Assembly: GCF_027579695.1 (NCBI RefSeq)
Contig: NC_083579.1
Span: forward strand, 71,409,371 to 71,473,370
Length of the DNA: 64,000 nt
Direction: 5' to 3'
Source of the DNA: Neoarius graeffei
Lineage: Eukaryota; Chordata; Actinopteri; Siluriformes; Ariidae
A program made the position numbers and the translations under genes. Of this stretch, positions 34,001 to 46,000 are shown piece by piece. Under the pieces are notes generated by a model. It saw nothing but the letters and a program-made list of their open reading frames with translations. It was not told where the DNA came from and did not search any database. Positions within the stretch are counted from its first letter, which is position 1; each line of letters starts with the position of its first letter.

Positions 34001-37000
34001 AGAAATTTTGCAAATAGCTCATTGCCATCTTCGACAGTGCTGTAAGCAGAATTCAGGAGGTGAAGATAGACCTTAACATCAGAATGAGGTCCTAAGTGTT
34101 TGATGATATTCGCAGCTGGAGGTAACAAGCTCTCCACAACTTTTCTAGCTACCTGCCTTGCACCTACACTTGGGTCTGAAAGAAGGAACTCTGTGTGATT
34201 GTGCCAAGTTTCATAGTCAACTTCATGACTGGGGGTAGGCAGTCTGCCAGAGAAAAATCTCAGTTTACTATTATGAGAATGCATGGTCTCATTTCCTCGA
34301 ACAATGTGTTCAACTACCACCTTTTGCACTTCAGGAGTAGTAAGCTGATTCAAAGGAAACATATAAGTAGGTCTCCTGCCTTGAGGAGGAACTTCGACAT
34401 CAAGCAGAATCGGAGGACGAGTGCCATCAAGAACTTGAGCCATTGCAACTGACGGTGGGGCTGAGCTAGTATGATCAGGAGATGCTTGACGTTCATCAAG
34501 TCGCTGCTGGACTCTGCATTGCAATGCCTGAGCTCTCAGTTGAGTTAGAAGGAATAGAAGGTGTTGCTTCATTTTCAAGAGAACCTTGAATTCGAGCGAA
34601 CTCATCACTCAGCAATGTCTGCAAGTCCATGCCACTCAATTTAGCAATATCTTTTAGAGAGTCCAGGTAAGTCTGAGTTAAATTAGTGCTTACATGCCTT
34701 GAGTACTCACTAGAAAGGAGCTTAATGCAGTGAACAGTGTTAGGATTATCTGGGGAGGGCCTATAGGATGGTAAGGTACCAAGATTTTGTATGGCAACCC
34801 CTGACTCAAACTCAACGATGACTGTGTTCTGTAGCTCTGGGTCAGAACTACTAACTTTGATCACCCTTGAGAAAGGCCCATGTCCCTCTAGAAACCTGAA
34901 AATCTCCCCATCAAAATCACTATCACATAAGCCACTTACTATGACTGAGTTGGGTATTTTGATATTCTGATCTATCACCACATCCATTTCCGATAAAGGT
35001 TTTATATTCAAGCTTATGACTCCAATGAAAAAATTAAAAGGAAAGGAGAAAAAAGGAAAAAAATATGAAATGTGCTTTACAAAGATAAATCTTCGCTAAC
35101 AGATAATAGAAATTTGTCAATACTGCCCCCTCTTGGCTGGCTCGCCAAGTTTTGTGTAGCACCTTCACTCAATTTAAACTTATATGTAACGAGTGGTCTG
35201 CTAACGTGGACTAGGTTCGGTTGAGGGGGAGTGAATTGACAAATTAAATACTGTAAATATATGAACAATTATACAACTTTATTAACAAAATTCAGAGTTA
35301 CAAAATACCTCTGTTCAGCGAGTATCAAAAATTAACACAAATAAAACAGAGCTCTTTCAAAGTAACAAATAAAATAGAAAAAATGTCTTTACCCGGGTAG
35401 TTATTGCGTGAAAGCGTGACCAATGTTCGCGCAAGAGAGTGAGGTTCCTGCTTATCAGTATCATGTGGTGTAGACTACGTTGATCTTTAAAATCCAAGGG
35501 TCCCAGGTTCTTCAAACCGGTGTACAGAGTTCGCTCAGGATCCAGTGGGACTGACTCGCCATCGAAACTCATCTGTAGAAAAAAAACAACAATCGGAGTT
35601 CTCGAGGAACAACCAAAAAAAAAATGCTTCAAGCTTCGGAACAGCCAATAGTGATACACTCTTGAAAAATAAACCTATTTTCAGTCAATATGCTTCGAAA
35701 TAACCCAAAGTTTCCACTTTACGTTTCTTTACAGATCAGTATGCTTCAGCTGCACTTCTCACATGTGTCTTGAGTATATCGGAGAATGAGGAAAAAAAAG
35801 AAAAAAACGTCCCCCCTTACAGGAAGTGACCATCAAAATAAAAGACTTGCGGAAAATGTTTACTTTTAACTAGACTACAAGATAATGAAGTACAAATAAA
35901 ATATATGCAATTAAATTTGTTTCCTTCTGGTTCCTTCTTAGTTTTTTTTTTTTTTTAATTTTTTTATTTTTTACTGAAAATACTTTGGCACAACTTATAT
36001 TGAAATTGCCTTTAGTAACCAATTTTAAGGTGGGTTACCAGTACAACTACAAGGTAAAACTGAGCCTGCATTTGATTCCATCCATTACCTGTAGCCACTT
36101 ATCCTGTGCAGGGTCGCGGGTAAGCTGGGGCCTATCCCAGGTAACTATGGGCGAGAGGCAGGGTACACCCTGGACAGCTCGCCAGGTCATCACAGGGCTA
36201 ACACATAGAGACAAACAACCATTCACACTTGCGGTCAATTTAGAGCCACCAGTTAGCCTAACCTGCATGTCTTTGGGGGAAACCAGAGCACCTGGAGGAA
36301 ACCCATGCAGACACAGGGAGAACAAGCAAACTCCACACAGAAAGGCCCTTGTCAACCACTGGGCTCAAACCCAGGACCTTCTTGCTGTGAGGTGACAGTG
36401 CAAACCACTACATCACTGTGCCACCCCTGGATTTAACTCATACAAACACATTTATAAGAACTTATAAGAGACATTACTACTGTAGGTAGGGCTGGTGTAT
36501 CCCTGTAAAATAAGGTATAAGAAACTCCAGCATATGGGGGAAGCTATGGCTTAATGGTTAGAGAAGCAGCTTTGGGACCAAAAGGTTGCTGGTTCAAGTC
36601 CCTGGACCAGCAGGAATGACTGAAGTGCCCTTGAGCAAGACTACTCTGGGTGTGTTGTACTTCACTCTGAATAAGAACATCTACTAAATGCCAGAAATGT
36701 AATATATATGTTATTCAAAAAGATGATTGTGAAACAGTCCAAAGAAAAGTTTAACCTCTTTTGAAAGCTAGAACCATTGTCCAAGTGATACTTGTACTGT
36801 TAGAATAGTATTAGTGGTGGTACCACGGGCGATTGCTCTAAGACAACAAGGGAGGCTCAGCCTCCTGTAAAAATGACAAACATCGTGTAGGATGAATTGC
36901 GCTAAGCTTATGTTATAGCCGACCTTATAACATTGCTATTTCAGATCCAGAATCATAGAAATATATGTGCTCAACCCAACTACAGTGCGAAATCATTCCG

Positions 37001-40000
37001 TTATAACTTTCCCCAGTTCGCCTAATGTGTGCGTGAGTTTTTCCCCCTCGTGACAATGCGATGCAGCCCAGCCTCAGTGGACTCCAATGGCATTTGGGAG
37101 CTATGCGCTTTTCAATATCAAAATGCAAGATGATTATTGGACAAATACTGCGAAAACGCCCGCCCACGGACTCCCACGGACTCCCAGCCTCACAGTGAGA
37201 GGGACATGGCAAAGCTTTCCGTGAGGAGACTGCTGATTGGTGAAAGCGGCCGGATATTTTCTTTGATTGACAGCTCGTTTCAAATATAGACAGGCAGCGG
37301 TGAATTTCAGTTCAGTCCCATGCGGATTCTCAAGTGGTGTGGTGTATTGTAAGAGATCAGCTTACATTTCGATTTCATTCATTACATACAGTTTCTACCA
37401 GCTTTTTTAGTTTGTATATATTTTCATTGTAATAGTGTTGTCAAGTTTGCTATCTTAGTTCCAGAAATTTTGTTTATTTGAGTGACTGAACTTGAACTTG
37501 AGGGGGCTAGTCAGCTAGCAAGAAAGCTGCGCACAGAGGCCAAGCATTGTTGATTTAATTTTGGCGAAGCCATTTGCCAGTCTTCCTTTCGAGGAAAAAA
37601 TTAAAATTAAAGAGCAGGGTAGACCAACGCCTCAAATTGACTTGGTGAAAAAGGTAGGGAATAATACTCGTTCCTTTCAGCTCTCCTGGTACGAGAAAGT
37701 GAATTGGCTAACAGCAAGTGACCCACATCAACAACAGTAAATAGGTTACTTTAGTAATATGTCATGGATGGACCAAAAATATAGAATCTATTTAAAATGT
37801 TTATGCTGAGTATATTATATTGGAATATATATTTCTCTGGATATGAATTAAACACAGCTACAATTTGGAAAACATTTTTAAACAAAAACACAGCCGAGAA
37901 CATTTCACACTACAGACCTGGATTAAAAGTGAAGGGTTATCAAAATTGTCAATAAAACATTTCTCAGTCAAAATAAGTAAAATATAGGGAAAGTGTGTTT
38001 GAATGAAATGTGTGGCACCCAGCTCTGTGTTTGGCTCCCCAAGGTCAGTGCTTGTGCCTATTCCAGAACACTCTGCTGTTACTGCTGAGGTTCCTGACAA
38101 AGAGCTGCTTTCAATAATGATCAATTTTTAAACAACATGCCACAATTTTAAAATATAAAATGTTAAAATATATCCCCCCCCAACACCACCATCATGTATA
38201 TTGGGGAGTAGGCTAATGAGCCAAAAGAACCGGTTATTTCACAGTTTGTGACCCTGCCAACAATCAGCCAGATCAGAGGCAAGAGTATGGGCAAAATTGA
38301 TGTGTTTTTTCTTTTTTCTTTTAAAATCTGGAAATATCGTAACCGACCAGCCTCCCCTGTTTGAAAGACTACCAGCCACCACTGGGTGGTACCATTATAA
38401 GTATTTCTTACTGACTGTGAACACTTACAGCTGTCAAGAACGTGCGTGGTGAGTACTACCTTAATGGGCACTGGGTGATCGAATCCTCCCGGAGCACCCC
38501 CATCTCTGGCACTATGCTGTACTACCAGAGAGGAGCAGAGGGGGAAATGTCTCCCGAGACCATCACTGGCAGTGGACCGACCACTGAGCCTTTGGTGATT
38601 GAGGTAAGATCTTCCAAGTCCAAATGTCCTAATGGTCTTTGACTAGATGTTAGGAACAACCTGGATTCAGAAAACCTTCCAAAGCATGGCTTTGAGTTGT
38701 TGAGCCTTCTTTGTCTCCACTCAGCTGATCACTCAGGAACCCAACCAAGGGATCCAGTATGAGTATTACCTTCCCAACAGTCACCCGAGAGAGGGCTACT
38801 ACTGGAGCTATGGTTCTTGGTCTGCTTGCAGCAAGGAATGTGGCTCTGGTCAGTATCAAACTTCAGCAAGAACATTATAAGATCATTTTCACATATACTG
38901 TATATCAGAGCATGTCAGAGTCAAATAACTTGCTGATTTCAAAAATGTTAGGATATGATGATAATTGTAATAATTTTTGTATATATCATGCATCTGTTTA
39001 GGTTACCAGTCCCGTCTGGTCTTCTGCACTGTTGATAATGAAGCCTATCCTGACTATTTGTGTGCATCTCTGCCTCGCCCTCTCAATAACCAAACATGCA
39101 ATGACCAACCATGTCCCCAAACCCGCAGGTAGGTGATTTAACCAATCGTGATTTTAGCTTTTTGTGAATTCTGATGACAACTACTTGCACCAGAACTAAT
39201 TTAGTGGTTTCACACCAATGTGGGTGAATCACAGCTGTTGCATTTTTTATTGATAATTAATGAAACAACTTATATTGGTTTTCTCCAACTTAAATATTAT
39301 TTTGAGTAGATTCATGATATACAGTTTCTTGCAAAAGTATTAATCCCCCTTGGTGTTTGTCCTGTTTTGTTGCATTACAAGCTGGAATTAAAATGGATTT
39401 TTATGGGAGTTAGCACCATTTGATTTACACAACATGCCTACCGCTTTAAAGATGCAAATAGTTTTTTTTTAATTGTGACATAAACAATAATGTAAAAACA
39501 GAAATCTGGAGTGTGCATAGGTATTCACCCCCCCAAAGTCAATACTTTGTAGATCCACCTTTTGCTGCAATTACAACTGCAAGTCTCTTGGGGTATGTCT
39601 CTATTAGCTTAGCACATCTAGCCACCTGGGATTTTTGCCCATTCGTCAAGGCAAAACTGCTCCAATTCCTTCAAGTTAGATGGGTTGAGTTGGTGTACAG
39701 CAATCTTCAAGTGATGCCACAGATTCTCAATTGGATTGAGGCCCGAGCTTTGACTGGGCCATTCCAAGACATTTAAATGTTTCCCTTTAAACCACTCCAG
39801 TGTAGCTTTAGCAGTATGTTTAGGGATAATTGTCCTGCTTGAACGTGAACCTTCGTCCCAGTCTCAAACCTCTGACTGACTCAAACAGGTTTTCCTCCAG
39901 AACTGCCCTGTATTTAGTGCCATCCATTTTTCCTTCAGTCCTGACCAGCATTCCTGTCCCTGCAGATGAAAAACATCCCCACAGCATAATGCTGCCACCA

Positions 40001-43000
40001 CCATGCTTCACTGTAGGAATGGTGTTCTCAGGGTGATAGGAAGTGTTGGGTTTGTGCCACATATGATGTTTCCCATGATGGCCAAGAAGTTAAATTTTAG
40101 TCTCATCTGACCAGAGAAGCTTCTTCCATGTGTTTGGGGAGTCTGCCACATGCTGTTGGGCAAGCTCCAAATGTGTTTATTTTTTTCTTTGAGTAATGGC
40201 TTTTTTTTTCTGGACGCTCTTCCATAGAGCCCCGCTCTATAAACCCATTTCACAACACTACAAAATGTGGAAATGTTCAAGGGGGTGAATACTTATGCAA
40301 GCCACTGTACTGTAATTATCTTTAAAAAATAAAATAAAAATACCCTCTTGGTGAATTGCTCCCGTTCTGTAAGGCTGGCGTATGTGTACCCACCACAAAT
40401 ATGGACCACCAAGGAAGAAAGACATGTCTATGATCAGGTCTACAGGTAACCCAGCACGAGGAAAGCTGATGGCAGCAGAATGTGATCTCAAACACTAACT
40501 GATGTCTAACTAAGATTCCTAAAGAAACTACTAGTGTTTAGCATTTTGGGTGCATTCATGGGAGAATCAGAGTGCTTCTCGAGATTGATAAGTTCAGAAA
40601 ATTATGATGTCCAGGCGAGTAACCCATTGCACACTTGAAGTCTCTTTCGTGCCATGTCAAGATTCCAGGCTTTCAGGAACTTTTAGTACTAACAGAGATT
40701 CCTAGAAGAAATTTGATAGGTTTGGGATTAACCCTGGACCAATTCTTTACACATTCTCCATACTGAAACTGCTTCCATGCTATGTCCAGAGCTTCAAAGA
40801 ACTTGTAAACATCTTGAAGCCATGAGATAGTTCCTGAAGACGCTGACATAATGAGTTCATAGGTTTACTGACTACTTAGTTATTCCAGTGACATGTGTTT
40901 GAGCTCAGTCTGTATTGATGTCTTCAATCAATACAACATTGGAGAATTATTAGACAATTGGTGCATAATGGTGCATGTGCCTGTTCTTCCACATGTGGAG
41001 ATGAACTAAGGCCTGGGGCAACTGTCCAGCTCAGAGCTTTGCTATAATCACCTACTCCCACTGGCTGTGGTATGTTTCCATGAATGAGAAGGAACAGGAG
41101 TGCTGTTTCTCCTCACTGGATGCTTACATAATTCCCTTATCATGAGCCATATTATTGGCCTGTGCATAACTTATTAACACCAGCCCTGGAGCTCTGAGCT
41201 GGGTTGCTGTCTGTGTGCTGTAGAAAAGCCACCTGAAGTCGTACTGCTGATTGTGGGGCTTTAGGTGCAGGTACCATGGGTGTATTTTATGTGAATCTGT
41301 AATCTACAGATCCACTCTGGTGACATAGTGGTTATTTTTTAAGAAAGTTTGGTGATGAATTACAATAACCCCAATTCCAAAAAAAGTTGGGATGCTGTGC
41401 AAACTGTAAATAAAAACAGAATGTGAAGATTCGCAAATCAAAGAAACCTGATATTTCATTGAAAAGAGTATGAAGGCAACATGAAATGATGAAACTGAGA
41501 AATTTTGTTGTTTTTTGAAAAATATATGCTCATTTTGTATTTGATGTCAGAAACATGTTTCAGAAAAGTTGGGACAGGTGCAACAAAAGACTGAAAAAGT
41601 TGTTTAATGTGAAAAAAAAAAAAAACCAAAAAACTAATTTGGTTAATTGGCAACAGGTCAGTAACATGACTGGGTATAAAAAGAGCATCCCAGAGGGGCG
41701 GAGTCTCTCAGAAGTAAAGATGGGGAGGGGATGGACTTCGCCTCAGTCCATCGTAAAAGAGCTCGGGTCCAGAGAAGGTGGCAGTGTTTCTGGATATTAT
41801 TTATATCTGGTTTTAACTTGCATTTGTGGATGCAGTAATGAAGTGTTTTCACAGACGATGGTTTTCTGAAGTGTTCCTGAGCCTATACAGTGATTTCCAC
41901 GACAGACACGTGTCTGCTTTTAATGCAGTGTCTCCTGAGGGCCTGAAGATCACAGGCATCCAATGTCAGTTTTCAGCCTTGTCTCTTGCATACAGAGATT
42001 TCTCCAGATTCTCTGAATTTTTTAATGATATTATGGACCATCGATGATGTGATCCCCAAATTCTTTGCAATTTTACATTGAGGAATGTTATTCTTAAATT
42101 ATTTCACTATTTGCCCACGTAGTCTTTCACAGAGCGGTGAACCCCTCCCCATCTTTACTTCTGATAGACTCCACCTCTCTGGGATGTTCTTTTTATACCT
42201 AATCATTTTACTGACCTGTTGCCAATTAACCAAATTAGGTTTTTTGTTAGCATGAAACAACTTTTTCAGTCTTTTGTTTCTCTTGTTCCAACTTTTCTGA
42301 AACGTCTTGCTGACATCAAATTCAAAATAAGCATATATTTTTAAAAAAAAACAGTAAAATTTCTCAGTTTCAACACTTGGTATGTTGTTTTTGTACTATT
42401 CTCAATGAAATATAGGGTTTCGGTGATTTGCAAATTATTGCATTCTGTTTTTATTTGTCATTTACACAGTATCCCAACTTTTTTGGAATTGGAGTTGTAT
42501 ATTGAGAGCATGTATATATTATATATGCATATTAAGCTGCACATAGGCAGGAATTAATGTTACAGAAGACCTAAACCATTATGTTGATGCACTATACTGT
42601 TATTTTGACTAATTAACTTATTTTAAGTTTTTTTTTGTTATTTAGACATAATGTGCCATTATCACATATTTATGTACTTATTACAACCATCATCTCATTA
42701 TTTCGACTTAATAACTTAAAGCAACAAGTTGTTAAGTTGAAATCACATTATAATATCTTCAAATAGAGTTATGTCATTATTTAGCCTTGAGATAATGTTA
42801 AATCACAACATTATAATATTATGTATGAAATATTTAAAAGTTAAGGTTATCGAGATCTATTTGGTGACCGCAAAATATTCATGGCAACTATTGTATTTTA
42901 AAATGAGTGAGACAGAGGGCCCGTTTACACGAGGACGCTGTCGGGTAAAAACGACTAAATATTTTATCAGAAGTGCCTTTCGTCTACACGGGGACGGCGT

Positions 43001-46000
43001 TTCCGAGGCTGAAAAACGGAAAAAATTGAAAACGCCTTCCAGAGTGGATAAGTTAAAAACAGCCCCCGTTGCATATCCATCTAAACTACCCAATACGCGA
43101 AACTCTGCTCGGATCTGCTCACGTCGGGTATGCGTTTACATCATACATATGTCATATACTGTACATGCCAGCCCGGGAAGTAAGAAAGTAAGTAAAAAAG
43201 TAAGAGCATGTCTGATTACATCGATCCAACGGACCTTCAAGCTGCTCTGGCAGCTTTAATAAACGTCCAGGAGTCCTTCGAACATCTATATCGAATCTGC
43301 ACATATACCGTTAATGAACAGAGGCGGGTATAGTATGCTCTTACTTTTTTACTTACTTTCTTACTTACCATAGCCAGAGTAGTCAAAGTTTTTGCGGCGC
43401 AGATGTGCAGATCAGACAAGACAGAAGACGCTGCGCATGCGTGCAGACATAGCGGAGGTCTTTCACAGCACCACCTAGCCGCCTGGCATGCACATCCAAT
43501 TGAATTCCACACATTTATGCGTCACCGTATAGACGCAGATTTCCTCCTTGAAAACGGTCGTGTAGACACGAAAAAAAGTGAGAATGAAAACGGACTTTTG
43601 CGTTTTTGTTTCAGACCGTCCCCGTGTAAAGCGGGCTAGAGAGAACTCAGTTGAATCAGATTGTTGTGGCTACAGAAACCTAAGCATGGAGAATATTGAT
43701 AATATTACACATGGCTAACTTGTAATGAAACATAACTACATACTGGAGTCACTGGTTTTGCGACAGGGATGCCATTAGTCTGCTTTAGCCCGTATATACT
43801 TTTCCCCACCAAATAATACACAGACTCAGGGCCACATGTAAAGCATGATGCTCCCACAGCATATTAAATCAACAGCTCATGACTTTTGTACCTTGCCACT
43901 ACATACAGTGGTGCTTGAAAGTTTGTGAACCCTTTAGAATTTTCTATATTTCTGCATAAATATGACCTAAAACATCATCAGATTTTCACACAAGTCCTAA
44001 AAGTAGATAAAGAGAATCCGGTTCAACAAATGAGACAAAATTATTATACTTAGTCATTTATTTATTGAGGAAAATGATTCAATATTACATATCTGTGAGT
44101 GGCAAAAGTATGTGAACCTCTAGGATTAGCAGTTAATTTGAAGGTGAAATTAGAGTCAGGTGTTTTCAATCAATGGGATGACAATCAGGTGTGAGTGGGC
44201 ACCCTGTTTTATTTAAAGAACAGGGATCTATCAAAGTCTGATCTTCACAACACGTGTTTGTGGAAGTGTATCATGGCATGAACAAAGGAGATTTCTGAGG
44301 ACCTTAGAAAAAGCATTGTTGATGCTCATCAGGCTGGAAAAGGTTACAAAAGCATCTCTAAAGAGTTTGGACTCCACCAATCCACAGTCAGACAGATTGT
44401 GTACAAATGGAGGAAATTCAAGACCATTGTTACCCTCCCGAGGAGTGGTCGACCAACAAAGATTACTCCAAGAGCAAGGCATGTAATAGTCGGCGAGGTC
44501 ACAAAGGACCCCAGGGTAACTTTTAAGCAACTGAAGGCCTCTCTCACATTGGCTAATGTTAATGTTCATGAGTCCACCATCAGGAGAACACTGAACAACA
44601 ATGGTGTGCATGGCAGGGTTGCAAGGAGAAAGCCACTGCTCTCCAAAAACAACATTGCTGCACGTCTGCAGTTTGCTAAAGATCACGTGGACAAGCCAGA
44701 AGGCTATTGGAAAAATGTTTTGTGGACGGATGAGACCAAAATAGAAATTTTGGTTTAAATGAGAAGCATTATGTTTGGAGAAAGGAAAACACTGCATTCC
44801 AGCATAAGAACCTTATCCCATCTGTGAAACATGGTGGTGGTAGTATCATGGTTTGGGCCTGTTTTGCTGCATGTGGGCCAGGACGGTTTGCCATCATTGA
44901 TGGAACAATGAATTCTGAATTATACCAGCCAATTCTAAAGGAAAATGTCAGGACATCTGTCCATGAACTGAATCTCAAGAGAAGGTGGGTCATGCAGCAA
45001 GACAACGACCCTAAGCACACAAGTCGTTCTACCAAAGAACGGTTAAAGAAGAATAAAGTTAATGTTTTGGAATGGCTAAGTCAAAGTCCTGACCTTAATC
45101 CAATCGAAATGTTGTGGAAGGACCTGAAGCGAGCAGTTCATGTGAGGAAACCCACCAACATCCCAGAGTTGACGCTGTTCTGTACAGAGGAATGGGCTAA
45201 AATTCCTCCAAGCCGATGTGCAAGACTGATCAACAGTTACCGCAAACGTTTAGTTGCAGTTATTGCTGCACAAGGGGGTCACACCAGATACTGAAAGCAA
45301 AGGTTCACATACTTTTGCCACTCACAGATATGTAATATTGGATCATTTTCCTCAATAAATAAATGACCAAGTATAATATTTTCGTCTCATTTGTGTAACT
45401 GGGTTCTCTTTATCTACTTTTAGGACTTGTGTGAAAATCTGATGATGTTTTAGGTCATATTTATGCAGAAATATAGAAAATTCTAAAGGGTTCACAAACT
45501 TTCAAGCACCACTGTAATAATCCATGACCATGAGATCAATGTATTGCCTGAATGTAATATTAATTCATGGACACGCCTTATTAAAAATAACAACCATATC
45601 ACCTCAGTGGCTTTGTCATGTTCTGCGCACTCAGTGTTTGATTGCTTTGGTGTGCCTTGTGTTTGGGAAGGTATAAAATACATATGCGTCATCTACGGCA
45701 GCGGCACAGCCTGTAACTTTGCGTTCCTAGCTTTACTGAAACTGTGAAAAACTATGAAAAACTGAAACGTAGTCTGAAAAACGTTTTGTTTACTTGACTT
45801 GAATTTTGACATTTTCTTATGAAGCTCATCAGATGACTGATAGAAAAAGTGTTGAGTAATTTGAACTACGAACCTAAAGGTGATGATATATGGGGCAACT
45901 TTTTGTGCAATATTGCCTGCGATGGGCAACCAGGTGAGACACAGGGCAACTAATTACGGCAACAGACAATCAGATGAGAGCAAATTTATGGCCAGGGAGA

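Larger units (their letters stand above)
27235..36040 (-). mobile_element. Ty3-type LTR retrotransposon, full structure, defective
   Basis: Two long direct repeats (27235-28476 and 35155-36040) bracket gag and pol, read on the minus strand. A polypurine tract (AGGGGGGAGGG on the minus strand, 28477-28490) abuts the 3' LTR. Domain order protease, RT, RNase H, integrase is that of Ty3 (Metaviridae-type), not Ty1. No env-like ORF is seen. Reading frames are broken many times, so this copy is not autonomous. I could not find a clean target duplication. Confidence 0.93.

Noticed and set aside
27230-36045. A 4-5 bp target duplication for the Ty3 element
   Set aside because: The flanks (GACTA at left; GTACA at right) do not match, so I do not claim one. 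Decay or recombination between LTRs of different copies could explain it.
42771-43259. A 162-codon + strand frame
   Set aside because: It spans the left end of the TIR element at 42917 and has no recognised motif; the repetitive ACGGGGACGG content explains it.
42905-43650. An 8-bp duplication for the 42917-43636 element
   Set aside because: GAGACAGA and GAGAGAAC are only similar, so hAT membership is left tentative.
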